Assembly (NCBI GenBank): GCA_023251555.1
Contig: JAHEYN010000007.1
Span: 1-64,000 of the forward strand
DNA from: Bacteroidota bacterium
GTDB taxonomy: Bacteria > Bacteroidota > Bacteroidia > AKYH767-A > JAHEYN01
Length of the DNA: 64,000 bases
Direction: 5' to 3'
The notes beneath the pieces are model-generated. The model was not told the origin of the DNA, did no database searches, and worked only from the letters and a program-made list of their open reading frames with translations. Shown here in pieces: positions 1-8,418 of the stretch. Positions within the stretch are counted from its first letter, which is position 1. Every line of letters begins with the position of its first letter. A program made the position numbers and the translations under genes.

Positions 1-275
1 GTTGTATTGTGGCAGGCGGAGCACTTGGCTTCGAAGACAACTTTCCCCTGTGTTGAGGCTGCCTGATCGGGGGCTCCCAGGGTGATGTCTTTGAATCTTC
101 CCACTCCCTGCCCGTCGTCCCTGACTTCGGCAGCAGCGGGAACTTCCGCAGCCGCAGCATTTTCGGTTCCTTCTTTTGTGGAATTATTTCCGCAACTGCT
201 CACTCCGATCATTATGGAGATTAACGATGCGGGGAGGAGCATTTTTGTTCTCAGTTGTGTGTTCATGGTTTTCAT
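1..275 (-). CDS. Cytochrome c lipoprotein, 3' part cut by window edge
   Basis: The reverse strand opens with ATG at 275 and stays open to the window edge (91 codons). The N-terminus is a lipoprotein signal: charged MKTMNTQLRTK start, short hydrophobic stretch, and lipobox VSSC with the modified cysteine at residue 28. A low-complexity Ala/Glu linker follows, then a CSACH sequence at residues 86-90, a covalent haem c site of the CxxCH type. The family role is electron transfer in the periplasm or at a membrane surface. The rest of the domain, including the axial Met, lies outside the window, so the class cannot be told. A second in-frame ATG sits at 266. A TAACTTTG -7 box at 301-308 supports a start at 275. 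Haem binding is well supported; the partner protein is unknown. Confidence 0.8.
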   Translation of the reverse strand, partial: MKTMNTQLRTKMLLPASLISIMIGVSSCGNNSTKEGTENAAAAEVPAAAEVRDDGQGVGRFKDITLGAPDQAASTQGKVVFEAKCSACHNT

Positions 276-300
276 AGTATTGGGGGTTTGGTTTTGGTTA

Positions 301-308
301 CAAAGTTA
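301..308 (-). promoter_or_regulatory. -7 promoter box for the cytochrome c gene
   Basis: On the minus strand this reads TAACTTTG, an exact match to the Bacteroidota TAnnTTTG -7 consensus, 26 nt upstream of the ATG at 275. No clear TTTG -33 box is visible at the expected distance. Confidence 0.5.
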
Positions 309-362
309 GATTCATGCAGTTCCGGGACGAATGACGATTGTCACAGGCCTTCATGATTGAAA

Positions 363-806
363 TCAATAGATGTATAAAGAGTCAATTCCGTTCATAATCC
401 CATTGATTTTTTTTAAGGAAATTCTTGACTGTTCGACACTGCTTCCGCCTATAACTTCAATTTCTTTTTTTAAGGGTTCCAGTCTTAGAAACAGTTCCTG
501 TTCCGCTTCTTTTCCGAGGCGGTTATACTTATTAATACGATCCACGTGGTTGCGGAGGAGCAAGGCAAACTCCTCGTATGCTTTCAGGTTCTCAAATTTC
601 TTTTTATTGAGCAGGGTAAAATTCTCAATGGTGTAATGAAGCCCTCTGAGTTCCTCGGCAGTGGAGGGGTCTGCAGTCCATTTACCGTTTACTCTTGCAG
701 CCTGGAAAGTTCCGGTGTCTTCTTCCGCAGCGGGGGCATTGTCACCGGAGGGAGCCCCGCAACTGAAAGCCAATAAGAATAATAGTAAAACAGGGATTAG
801 CCTCAT
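363..806 (-). CDS. Small lipoprotein of unknown function
   Basis: This is a 147-residue protein starting MRLIPVLLLFLLAFSC, a lipoprotein signal with lipobox AFSC. An Ala/Glu/Asp-rich linker follows, then a mostly helical charged domain (many Lys, Glu, Leu) ending in DSLYIY. I do not recognise the domain. The frame is open to 863, but the start at 806 is preferred: it puts the signal peptide at the N-terminus, and a TATCTTTG -7 box at 861-868 would place the transcription start downstream of the longer start. It is divergent from the fasciclin lipoprotein at 968. It probably acts at the inner face of the outer membrane or the outer leaflet of the inner membrane. Confidence 0.7.
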   Translation of the reverse strand: MRLIPVLLLFLLAFSCGAPSGDNAPAAEEDTGTFQAARVNGKWTADPSTAEELRGLHYTIENFTLLNKKKFENLKAYEEFALLLRNHVDRINKYNRLGKEAEQELFLRLEPLKKEIEVIGGSSVEQSRISLKKINGIMNGIDSLYIY

Positions 807-860
807 GGGTAAATAAAATGCAACGGCAATAATTTTTATTTTTTCCGGCTTGCAGTATGA

Positions 861-868
861 CAAAGATA
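861..868 (-). promoter_or_regulatory. -7 promoter box for the lipoprotein at 363-806
   Basis: Minus strand TATCTTTG matches TAnnTTTG exactly, 54 nt upstream of the ATG at 806. It decides against the longer start at 863, which would lie inside the box. No TTTG -33 box is evident. Confidence 0.55.
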
Positions 869-914
869 AGCCGGGGGGGTGATTTTAATCATTCTCAGAC
901 CGGATAGGTCGAAA

Positions 915-922
915 TAATTTTG
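915..922 (+). promoter_or_regulatory. -7 promoter box for the fasciclin gene
   Basis: Plus strand TAATTTTG matches TAnnTTTG, 45 nt before the ATG at 968. With the box at 861-868 it makes a divergent promoter pair in a 161-bp gap. No -33 box is visible. Confidence 0.45.
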
Positions 923-967
923 TTGTGGGTTTAAATATATAACGATTAAATTAAAACCAGAAAAATT

Positions 968-1528
968 ATGAAAAGGATTTTATATACTGCATTAATTGCT
1001 TCTCTTGCTGCCTGCAGCAATGAAGGTGTAAAGGAACAAAATAATGATGGCGGGGCAGTGCCTGCGGAACAACCTGCCGCCGGGCAATCCTTGGTCCAGG
1101 ATGACCAGTCTCAGAAAGACATTGTGAAGGTGGCTGTGGGCTCAAAAGATCACACCACTCTTGTCGCTGCACTGAAGGCTGCCGAATACGTGGATGTACT
1201 CTCCAATGCGGGACCGTTTACTGTCTTCGCTCCCACCAATGCGGCTTTTGACAAGCTTCCTGCAGGTACCGTGGATGGTCTTCTCAAACCTGAAGCAAAG
1301 AAAGATCTCCGCAATGTGCTGGAATATCATGTGACCTTGAGCGCCCTGAAGCCTGAAAATCTGAAAGACGGGCAGACATTGGGGATGGTCAATGGCGACA
1401 ATGTGTCTGTAAGTGTGAAGGATGAGAAAATCCGGATCAACGGGGCCAATGTTCTTGCATCAGTTCCCGCATCCAACGGGATGATATATGTAATTGATGC
1501 GGTGCTGCTGCCGCCGGCAAAAAAGTGA
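968..1528 (+). CDS. Fasciclin (FAS1) domain lipoprotein
   Basis: This 186-residue protein starts with a lipoprotein signal (MKRILYTALIASLAAC, lipobox LAAC). A Glu/Gln/Asn linker leads into one FAS1 domain from about residue 50 to the end. Visible FAS1 hallmarks are the H1-like stretch GPFTVFAPTNAAFDKLP, the LEYHV strand near the middle, and the closing NGMIYVIDAVLLPP. FAS1 domains mediate adhesion or ligand binding at the cell surface; bacterial single-domain forms are common as secreted or lipid-anchored proteins, and their ligand is usually unknown. It stands alone, convergent with the polysaccharide operon that ends at 1541. The family call is firm and the exact role is open. Confidence 0.92.
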   Translation: MKRILYTALIASLAACSNEGVKEQNNDGGAVPAEQPAAGQSLVQDDQSQKDIVKVAVGSKDHTTLVAALKAAEYVDVLSNAGPFTVFAPTNAAFDKLPAGTVDGLLKPEAKKDLRNVLEYHVTLSALKPENLKDGQTLGMVNGDNVSVSVKDEKIRINGANVLASVPASNGMIYVIDAVLLPPAKK

Positions 1529-1540
1529 TTTCCCGGCCGT

Positions 1541-2401
1541 TCAGGACCCAATCAGTCCCCTGGCATAGCGGTACAGGTTTCTTCCTGTGTCAAACAGCAG
1601 ATAAGAAAGTATCTGCAAAGGGTTTGAGGATATGTTTAAGGCAAAGTGGTAACGGTAAGAGAGGCTGGAAGAAGATCTGATATTGAAAAAATAATCCCTG
1701 ATGCTGACTTTCGCTTTCGAAATTCCTGTTTCCCTGATGTGGCTTTTTACAACAGCTTTGTAATTTATCAGTAAATTAAATCCGGCTTTTCTTGCCCTGG
1801 CCGAGAACTCATAATCGGCTCCGTAGTGAGGGAAGTGTTTGAAATTGTATAAACCGATGGTTGTAAAGACCTGAAACGGAATCAGCGTTCCCCTGCCGGG
1901 CAGGGTAGATACGGGGAAAATGCCCGATGATTCCCGGAGGATGGCACTTAGCTTTTCTCCCTGGTTGAAAACCCTGTGTTTGGCTGTCCAGAAATTGATG
2001 GAAACTCCCCCGTCATAAATTCTTTCATTGTCGTTAATATCTACTGATACAGAGCCAATCAGGCTGCCCGGATGAGCGAGGGTACAGGACAGCAGTGAGG
2101 AAAGATAGTCTTCGTTTACGATAAGGTCGTTGTTGAGTGTAAGTATATAGTCGTTGTTGCTTCCCCGCTTTAGTGCGTAATCCACACCTTTGTTGATGGA
2201 TCTGGTCCACCAGAGGTTCCCGTCTCCGGTGAGTACGGTAACTCCCGGGAATTCGGCGGCCAGCATTTCCCGGGTCCCGTCGGAGGAGCCGTCATCAATA
2301 ACCACCAGTTTGTAGTCTTTGCAGGTTTGCTTATCGAGAGAGGCAAGGCAGTCCCTTGTAAAGATCTTCCGGTTATGAACGGGTATCAGGATGTAAATCA
2401 T
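1541..2401 (-). CDS. Family 2 glycosyltransferase
   Basis: This 286-residue protein has the GT-A nucleotide-sugar fold: an N-terminal strand YILIPVHNR, the VIDDGSSDGT motif at about residues 34-43, and the NND motif near 90-92 as the likely DxD-type metal site. The middle carries PGRGTLIPF and HYGADYEF, acceptor-side motifs of the rhamnosyl/galactosyl-transferase branch of GT2. No strong membrane segment is seen, so it probably works at the cytoplasmic membrane face, adding a sugar to the lipid-linked repeat unit. The start overlaps the end of the polymerase gene by 4 nt, so translation is probably coupled. It is the last gene of the operon. The sugar specificity cannot be read from sequence. 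Confidence 0.92.
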   Translation of the reverse strand: MIYILIPVHNRKIFTRDCLASLDKQTCKDYKLVVIDDGSSDGTREMLAAEFPGVTVLTGDGNLWWTRSINKGVDYALKRGSNNDYILTLNNDLIVNEDYLSSLLSCTLAHPGSLIGSVSVDINDNERIYDGGVSINFWTAKHRVFNQGEKLSAILRESSGIFPVSTLPGRGTLIPFQVFTTIGLYNFKHFPHYGADYEFSARARKAGFNLLINYKAVVKSHIRETGISKAKVSIRDYFFNIRSSSSLSYRYHFALNISSNPLQILSYLLFDTGRNLYRYARGLIGS

Positions 2402-3549
2402 GATGCACCAGCAATAATTGGCCTTGGACCGTTAGGGGGAAGAGGGGGAAGCAGAGTGTTTCTTCCCAGCAGGTTTTTATCACGGGACATAAAATAAAAA
2501 TAAAAGATCATGTAATCGGTGATAAAGCTGGTAAAATAATAGCCGTCTGTAATTCCGCGGATTGCAGTCCCCAGGAGGAGTATGCCGAGCATCTTATTGA
2601 TTCTGAACAGGGACCTGATGACATGGAAAAAGAAGAAGATGTAAATAAGTGAAAAGATGCCTGACTGTATAAAGGCATTGAGGTATGAGTTGTGTAGGTT
2701 GTTCGTGGTATCGTCGGACGACAGGTGGTAATGAAACTGAGTGTTCTTTTCCAGCCCGGCGAAGAAGCTTTTCAGGTTCATCTGCTCGGCGAGGTCGGAG
2801 AAGAGGATAAGCCTGTCGGTACCTATTTCTTCGGTGGTAATCCTGTTGTACAGTTCAGTATGGGTAAAAAGACCGGAGAAAACATAACATGCCGTTATGA
2901 AAAAAGCAAAGAGGAGGATTGCCCTGTATTTGTTCTTCGATGAGAGTCCCATGAAAAAAAGAGCTGAAAGGTAGAACAGGGCGGTGAGGGAGGAAGAGAA
3001 TCCCCCTGCGAAGAGGCAGGTGATAAAAATGATGAATAAGGGATAATGTCTGGGGCGGTGGTTGCTTTTGAGCGAAAGCGCATAATATATGACATACAGG
3101 TTAAACAGGTAAATCCCCACATAGTTTCTTCCCACAAGCGATCCTACTGAGAAAAAGACATCCTCAAGGGTGCCGTGTATGGCAAAGTAGGAGAGAAAAA
3201 AGAAGCAGAGCAGCATGAGATTGTAAAAGAAGATATGCCTGTTTGAAACGGATTCATAAGCCAGGTATCCGAGCATGCCGCTCATAATCATATTGGTGAG
3301 GGCGTTATCCCGTCCCTTTAACAGCATGGGTACAAGAAATACAGAAAGGGAAAGCAGAACCACCTTAACAAGGACATCAAGATATTTCAGATTCAGGATG
3401 ACTGCAATGCTGTAGCACAGCATCACCGCAAGCATCAGGAAATAGATATAGTAATCCTTGTCAATGGTGGCATTGGGGGAGGGGATGAGGTATAAATTTA
3501 TGCCGATTAACAATATGCCCGTGACAAGGGGCGAGAGTAATTGTTTCAC
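2398..3549 (-). CDS. O-antigen polymerase/ligase-like membrane protein (Wzy-like)
   Basis: This 383-residue protein is strongly hydrophobic, with about ten transmembrane segments and a larger hydrophilic loop at about residues 240-285 (around HTELYNRITTEEIGTDR and FHYHLSSDDTTNN). The loop is followed by LHNSYLNAFIQSGI; an H-N-x-x-L pattern at this place is characteristic of O-antigen ligase/polymerase (Wzy_C type) proteins. It would polymerise or ligate surface polysaccharide repeat units at the outer face of the inner membrane. The start overlaps the methyltransferase stop by 4 nt and its stop overlaps the GT2 start by 4 nt. Wzy and WaaL cannot be separated by sequence alone; the neighbouring Wzx-like and Wzz-like genes favour Wzy. 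Confidence 0.8.
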   Translation of the reverse strand: MKQLLSPLVTGILLIGINLYLIPSPNATIDKDYYIYFLMLAVMLCYSIAVILNLKYLDVLVKVVLLSLSVFLVPMLLKGRDNALTNMIMSGMLGYLAYESVSNRHIFFYNLMLLCFFFLSYFAIHGTLEDVFFSVGSLVGRNYVGIYLFNLYVIYYALSLKSNHRPRHYPLFIIFITCLFAGGFSSSLTALFYLSALFFMGLSSKNKYRAILLFAFFITACYVFSGLFTHTELYNRITTEEIGTDRLILFSDLAEQMNLKSFFAGLEKNTQFHYHLSSDDTTNNLHNSYLNAFIQSGIFSLIYIFFFFHVIRSLFRINKMLGILLLGTAIRGITDGYYFTSFITDYMIFYFYFMSRDKNLLGRNTLLPPLPPNGPRPIIAGAS

Positions 3550-4253
3550 GAAACACGCTTTCTTTTGAGGAAGATGGAATCAGAATATACGATGTGCCCG
3601 TTCCCGGAGTTGAAGGTTTGTACCATATTTCCTGCAAATTCAAACCCAAGCGGGACAATTATCCGGTAGAGGTCATCAAACAGGAGTTGCCGGTCGTAAA
3701 GAATCTCGTAGCTCATTTCGACGAGGAGAATTTCGGCATTCCGGATGGTGTTGATGCCGCCTTTTATCACCCTGTCTTCAAAACCCTGCACATCAATCTT
3801 TACGAGGTAAGGTCTTCCGGCAAGATTCAGGCCCGGGGCAATCCCGTCGAGTGTTTTTATAGTAATGGTTTCTTTCGTGGATCTGCTGGTATGGCTGTAA
3901 AGCTCCTTATGCAGGTTAGTCATCGGGAGGATGGATGAACTCGGGGAATGTTCACTCACAAATATTTCTGTTTCCCCGTCCGCTTCCCCGAGTGCATAGT
4001 TGAACGCTGTGACATTCAGGGCTGAGGATCTTTTCAGCAGTTCTTCATAACATTTTTTAACGGGCTCGAAAGAATAGATCTGCGCCCCGGGGAGAATTTT
4101 ATGAAATATTTCAGCAAACTGGCCGGTGTTTGCACCTATGTCAAGGACTGCGGAGATATTTCTTTCCCTGATCCAGCCGTAATTCGGGGGGGTGTACTTT
4201 TTTATGTCGATACCTGCGGCATGCAGGACATCCTTAATTAATTTTTTTATCAT
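3546..4253 (-). CDS. FkbM family SAM-dependent methyltransferase
   Basis: This 235-residue protein has the class I methyltransferase motif AVLDIGANTGQFAE at about residues 35-48 (SAM binding), an acidic SFEPV strand end near 70 that typically contacts the SAM ribose, and the FkbM-type VKIDVQGFEDRVIKGG segment near 150. FkbM enzymes O-methylate sugars or secondary metabolites, and in polysaccharide clusters they usually cap or decorate glycans. It lies 3 nt after the acetyltransferase stop and overlaps the polymerase start by 4 nt, so it belongs to the operon. The substrate is inferred to be a glycan from context. Confidence 0.9.
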   Translation of the reverse strand: MIKKLIKDVLHAAGIDIKKYTPPNYGWIRERNISAVLDIGANTGQFAEIFHKILPGAQIYSFEPVKKCYEELLKRSSALNVTAFNYALGEADGETEIFVSEHSPSSSILPMTNLHKELYSHTSRSTKETITIKTLDGIAPGLNLAGRPYLVKIDVQGFEDRVIKGGINTIRNAEILLVEMSYEILYDRQLLFDDLYRIIVPLGFEFAGNMVQTFNSGNGHIVYSDSIFLKRKRVS

Positions 4254-4256
4254 CCC

Positions 4257-4931
4257 TTATTGATATTTTTCGCGGAATTTCCTGATGTCGTGAAAGATTC
4301 TGAAATTTTCTTTCAGCCACGGGACATCCCTGTTCCACCATTCGGTCTTGTTGAGAAAGTTTATTTCTTCTTCGCTGAACCTGTATTTGATCAGCCTGGC
4401 GGGAACTCCGCCCACAATGGCATACGACGGTACGTCTTTTGTCACAACGGCACCGGAGGCTATGATTGCCCCGTTTCCAATGGCCACACCATCCATGATA
4501 AGGGCATTGGATCCGATCCATACATCATTCCCGATGGTAACAGGCTCGTATTCCCTGAAGTAATCTTTATCTGCGAAGGTGACCTGTGGCTTTTTGTTCC
4601 CTGAATAAAATGCAGGGTGCGTGGATACCAGTACCTGTGAAGGATGCTTCCCCAGGCCGCATTTTACATTTTCCCCTATCGAACAGAATTTTCCTATGTG
4701 CGTCCTGGCTATGAAAGAGTTCCTGTTTACATAAGAGAAATCTCCCATCTTCACATCCACAAGCGTTACATGGTCATAAATGGTGTTGTTTTTCCCGAAC
4801 CTGCAATTCTGCACATGTGATAAGTATCCCAGGCTGAACCCTCTTCCCATCATGGAAAAGGAAAGAGCGGTTTTTTTCAGTGTCCAGTTAAGCCAGATGG
4901 TGAACGGGTTCTTGAACAGGTTTTTCATCAT
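4257..4931 (-). CDS. Left-handed beta-helix O-acetyltransferase (CatB-like)
   Basis: This protein of about 224 residues contains imperfect hexapeptide repeats of the left-handed beta-helix type (IGKFCSIGENVKCGLG, then VTIGNDVWIGSNALIMDG and AIGNGAIIASGAVVTKDV). Conserved CatB/xenobiotic acetyltransferase features are the catalytic-type histidine in VSTHPAFYS and the closing IVGGVPARLIKYRF. These enzymes move acetyl from acetyl-CoA to hydroxyls, here probably on a sugar. The frame is open to an ATG at 4967, but that would overlap the upstream gene by 80 nt; the tandem ATGs at 4931/4928 give about 44 nt overlap and are preferred. Confidence 0.85.
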   Translation of the reverse strand: MMKNLFKNPFTIWLNWTLKKTALSFSMMGRGFSLGYLSHVQNCRFGKNNTIYDHVTLVDVKMGDFSYVNRNSFIARTHIGKFCSIGENVKCGLGKHPSQVLVSTHPAFYSGNKKPQVTFADKDYFREYEPVTIGNDVWIGSNALIMDGVAIGNGAIIASGAVVTKDVPSYAIVGGVPARLIKYRFSEEEINFLNKTEWWNRDVPWLKENFRIFHDIRKFREKYQ

Positions 4932-5802
4932 ATAGTTTTCCGGTATCGCATCTTTCGAAAGCATCAATATAGGTTACCGAGCTTGCATTGGATATTTTTG
5001 CGCCAAGTACTTCTGCATAATCATTGAGGACTTCATAGCCGTAAAACATACGGGCAATGGCGGAAAAGATACCGTGCATGGTAAAGGCTCTACCGCCGGG
5101 AGTATTGTCGTAAAAGGGTACCAGCGGTGCTTCTCTTTTGTCATAGAAATGATGATCCCTGAAACAGACCTGCCGGGATTCATTGAGTTCCAGCTCCTTA
5201 TGCCAGGAGTGATCTGCACCTAAAAGATAAATTTTCTTAAAGCCGTTGTTGAGGGCAAGGAATAAGGCCATAACGAGTACGTTCTGCGCAGGCGGGATGC
5301 CAATATTTTTTTTATAAGCAAAGAGACGGAACCATCGGTAGCCTTCAACGAGAGTGTCGTTAAAAAAACAAACATGTATATTGCTGCAGCCATCAAATAC
5401 GGATTTCCATAATATGCTTCTCCGCGCCCTGAAAGGAATGTAGATGGTTATGTTCCAGGTTGTTTTTTTTCTTATAAGACCGATAGCCTCTTTAATGGTT
5501 TCGAGCATATCCTCGGTTGCGTTTTCATCCCAGAGAAGCGGGTCAAGAAAAACGTAATAGGCCGGCCTGATCAATTCGTAGCTTTCTGATTTTACAAACA
5601 GGTTGACGCAGCAGACGGTCTTCCCCGCATAAAAGGACTCCCGCCCCAGGATATCGGTTTTCAGGGAAGGTCCGTTCCCGAATACATAACAGGGCTGCGG
5701 CTTTTCTTCCGTATCTTCTGTTTTTGTACGGTGGGGGTAGTTCCGGATGACTTTCAGCATGGAACTTACTGTGAGCACCAGATTTTTCAGGTTTTCCTTC
5801 AT
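4888..5802 (-). CDS. MptE-like (DUF115-type) Rossmann protein of polysaccharide cluster
   Basis: This 304-residue protein has no clear membrane segment. The diagnostic part is CYVFGNGPSLK at about residues 38-48, a glycine-rich nucleotide-binding-like loop found in MptE-like/DUF115 proteins, followed by a conserved VNLF strand, PAYYVFLDP, and further on KIYLLGADHSWH and HHFYDKR. Proteins with this arrangement are frequent in bacterial surface glycan clusters and some resemble sialyltransferase or motility-accessory proteins, but the reaction is not established for this branch. It sits between the flippase (45 nt gap) and the acetyltransferase (overlap). The family call is moderately sure; I give no function beyond glycan-related. 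Confidence 0.6.
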   Translation of the reverse strand: MKENLKNLVLTVSSMLKVIRNYPHRTKTEDTEEKPQPCYVFGNGPSLKTDILGRESFYAGKTVCCVNLFVKSESYELIRPAYYVFLDPLLWDENATEDMLETIKEAIGLIRKKTTWNITIYIPFRARRSILWKSVFDGCSNIHVCFFNDTLVEGYRWFRLFAYKKNIGIPPAQNVLVMALFLALNNGFKKIYLLGADHSWHKELELNESRQVCFRDHHFYDKREAPLVPFYDNTPGGRAFTMHGIFSAIARMFYGYEVLNDYAEVLGAKISNASSVTYIDAFERCDTGKLYDEKPVQEPVHHLA

Positions 5803-5847
5803 GAGGCGTGGAATGGGCGAACCCGTATTTGCTCCTGCAAAGTAATA

Positions 5848-7143
5848 TTATTTATAAAAACTAAACCACGGCATGGGGTATATTTTATTGGAAAGGTACC
5901 ATGTGAGAAGGAAGAAAATAAGGTTGGATAGGGCAGTGGCATAGGCAGCCCCTATGGCTCCGAAATGCAGGATGAAAAAATAATTCAGGATGAGGTTCAG
6001 GATCGCATTCCCGAAGGTGAGATAGGCGAGTACATAAGTCTTCTTTTCATAAAAAATGAAATTCGTTACGGTAAAATACATCCCGAAAAAAGAATACCCG
6101 AGTGCAATCCAGAGGACAAAAGGAAGGCAGTCAATGAATTTAATGTTAATGAAAGAAAATGTGAAGAACAGAGGGGCGCAGAGGTTTACGGCGAAAGCAA
6201 ATACAAGTGCAAAGGCGGAAAAAAGATAAATCTGCTTTACAATTTTTTTCTTTTTTTCGGGAGTGATTTCTTTCAGTTGCCCGAACAGGTGCGGAACCCA
6301 TGCGTTGTTGAAAGAACTCATTACGATGGAAACAAGAATCGCAATATTGTAGGCCATGGCATAAAAGCCGAGTGTCCTTTCTCCTGTCATTTTTGAAATA
6401 AAAAGCCGGTCGGACAGGTTCAGTATCATTCCCCCGATCACATGCGGGATCAGCGGGATCCCGAACCGGAGTGCTTCGGTTATATGCTTTTTCCGGATAC
6501 TTAAAGTGAAATATTTCATTTTTCTGATTACTGCTGCAGCTATGAGCAGGAAGATGAAATAGGAGAGATAGATTCCATAGGCCCTTCCCTGCCATTGCAT
6601 TTTGCAGGCGATGACAAAAAAAAGCGTCAGAGTGATGTTTGTCAGGGTAAGTGCTATCTGGTAGGTGGCGTAATTATGGGGTTCCTTCCTGACCTGAAAA
6701 ATGATGAGGATGATGTTTGAACAGCCCTGCAGGAAAGCAAAGAGCGGGATGGCAATCATCCACCAGAAGGGAAGATTCAGGAAATTCGCAAGGAAATCCC
6801 TGAAGATGAAAAAGAGGAGAGAGAGGATCAGCATTGAACAGGCAGGAATGATCAGGGCTGAACTGATATAACGGGGAAGTTCTTCTTTATCCATCCGGAA
6901 AAATTCAGTCCCGATGGCACTGTCAACTCCCGCAATTACGAGCGGGATGGCGAAAGATATACTTACTGATAAGAGCGAAAGGGTGCCGTAATCTTCCGTG
7001 CTTAAATAGCTGCTCAGAACGGGAAGCAGTAAAAACTGAACGCCGGAGTTCAGTATGCTTGTGAAAGTATAGATAGACATTGACTTGAAAAAGATCCTGA
7101 ACCCGCCGAGGGAAAAAAAAGAAGTCCTGTTGAAAATACTCAT
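5848..7143 (-). CDS. Oligosaccharide flippase (Wzx-like)
   Basis: This 431-residue protein has twelve to fourteen predicted transmembrane segments and starts with the typical short cytoplasmic lead before SIYTFTSILNSGVQFLLLP. The pattern of an N-terminal amphipathic segment, the STEDYGTLSLLSV loop after the first helix, and FGIPLIPHVIGG near the middle is characteristic of polysaccharide-biosynthesis flippases of the MOP superfamily. It would move undecaprenol-linked repeat units across the inner membrane for the polymerase encoded downstream. It follows the Wzz-like gene by 30 nt. The substrate is unknown. Confidence 0.9.
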   Translation of the reverse strand: MSIFNRTSFFSLGGFRIFFKSMSIYTFTSILNSGVQFLLLPVLSSYLSTEDYGTLSLLSVSISFAIPLVIAGVDSAIGTEFFRMDKEELPRYISSALIIPACSMLILSLLFFIFRDFLANFLNLPFWWMIAIPLFAFLQGCSNIILIIFQVRKEPHNYATYQIALTLTNITLTLFFVIACKMQWQGRAYGIYLSYFIFLLIAAAVIRKMKYFTLSIRKKHITEALRFGIPLIPHVIGGMILNLSDRLFISKMTGERTLGFYAMAYNIAILVSIVMSSFNNAWVPHLFGQLKEITPEKKKKIVKQIYLFSAFALVFAFAVNLCAPLFFTFSFINIKFIDCLPFVLWIALGYSFFGMYFTVTNFIFYEKKTYVLAYLTFGNAILNLILNYFFILHFGAIGAAYATALSNLIFFLLTWYLSNKIYPMPWFSFYK

Positions 7144-7173
7144 GGCTTCATTATTCGGAATGCCTGCACGGGA

Positions 7174-8256
7174 TTATGAGCGGGAAGAGAGCCTGTATGC
7201 ATCCGAATATATTTTCCGGAGTCCCAGGTATCCGAATATCATAATAAAGCCGAGAAATCCCCCCACAGCAGTGTATAAAATCCTGGATGCCTTGTTCCGT
7301 TCCAGCGGGAGTATGGGTTTGTCAATGATTTGAATAACAGGTGCGTTAAGCAACAGGTTGAACTTGGCCATTTCGAGATTTTTGGTGCCTTCGGCATACA
7401 TTACGGTAAGGATTTCAACCTCTCTCCTCATCTTTACTTCCTCAATGTATCCCTGCACCTTTACCAGCCTGTTGCTTCCGTCTTTCCACCTGGCATAGGT
7501 GTTTTCGGCTATGTTAAGTGCATTTGCAACAGAGTCAACCCTATCCTGTATTACCGTGAGGTTTTCCCTGTCTTTCTGTGTTTTGTTTGAGAGGTAAAAT
7601 TCGCTCAGGGCATCAATGGTGTATTCGCAGAAGTATTTGGAAAACAGTTCCGACGGAGTTTCTACTTTCACTTCAATGATTCCTGATTTGGTATCCTTCC
7701 CGATGGTGAGGCATTTCTTTATGATATTCCTGTAGAAAAGGCCTATGATACTGTCCTGAAGAAAAGTAAGCTTTTCCAGGTCAGGGGTGGTAAACCTGAA
7801 ATTTTTCAGGTAATCAATCTTCTCGTACCTTTTTCTGATATTATACATATCAAGGTAGTGATTTGCAAGAAAATCCTTTTTCCCGCCAATCTCGGCTTTC
7901 ATAAGCAGGGCGGTGTACACAACCCTTCTTGACTTCAGGATTTCAACCAGTTTATCCTCATCCACGGCATAGCCCCCCGCTCCTGCAATGAGTCCGAGTT
8001 GTCCTGCAAGCTGCAGGGCGCTTGAAAGGCCGCTCCCTCCGCCGGGAGCATTTTTGCCTCCGTCGAGCATGAGCGAGCTCTGGGCAATGTAAGTCGTTTT
8101 CCGGATAATAGAGTAAGTCAAGCCCAGGCTTGCAGCCAGTAAAGTCCATGCAATGATTGGTTTCCACCTGGAAATGTAATAATCCCGGTATTCCCGGAGC
8201 TTCTGCATGGCTTCAATGATGGATACTTCTTCTTTTTTGTCAGTGGTCTGTTGCAT
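7174..8256 (-). CDS. Polysaccharide chain-length determinant (Wzz-like)
   Basis: This 360-residue protein has two membrane segments, at about residues 35-52 (IIAWTLLAASLGLTYSI) and near the C-terminus (ILYTAVGGFLGFIMIFGYLG). Between them is a long mostly helical periplasmic part, including a charged coiled segment around residues 235-290. The Pro-rich VIQIIDKPILPLERNKASR just before the second segment is the Wzz signature. There is no cytoplasmic tyrosine-kinase domain, so this is the short co-polymerase form. It controls polymer length together with Wzy. It is the first gene of the operon, with a -7 box at 8333-8340. Confidence 0.92.
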   Translation of the reverse strand: MQQTTDKKEEVSIIEAMQKLREYRDYYISRWKPIIAWTLLAASLGLTYSIIRKTTYIAQSSLMLDGGKNAPGGGSGLSSALQLAGQLGLIAGAGGYAVDEDKLVEILKSRRVVYTALLMKAEIGGKKDFLANHYLDMYNIRKRYEKIDYLKNFRFTTPDLEKLTFLQDSIIGLFYRNIIKKCLTIGKDTKSGIIEVKVETPSELFSKYFCEYTIDALSEFYLSNKTQKDRENLTVIQDRVDSVANALNIAENTYARWKDGSNRLVKVQGYIEEVKMRREVEILTVMYAEGTKNLEMAKFNLLLNAPVIQIIDKPILPLERNKASRILYTAVGGFLGFIMIFGYLGLRKIYSDAYRLSSRS

Positions 8257-8332
8257 GGTTGAATATCGCTAATAGACTTTGTTTTTAAGGGTATGGTTAT
8301 TCCCGGGAGTTGCCCGGCATGGCATGTGGCCG

Positions 8333-8340
8333 CAAAGATA
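8333..8340 (-). promoter_or_regulatory. -7 promoter box of the polysaccharide operon
   Basis: Minus strand TATCTTTG matches TAnnTTTG, 76 nt before the wzz-like ATG at 8256. The leader between box and ATG holds short GC-rich CCCGGG-type palindromes that could fold in the transcript. No TTTG -33 box is seen. Confidence 0.5.
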
Positions 8341-8418
8341 GAAAGTTTTGCAGTTTCGGTATGGAGGACGATAAAAAGGATTCCCCGGGATCGGATTTTC
8401 AAAGGCTGTTAAAGAATT

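Noticed and set aside
807-863. Longer N-terminus of the lipoprotein at 363-806
   Set aside because: It would begin inside a TATCTTTG -7 box and bury the lipoprotein signal.
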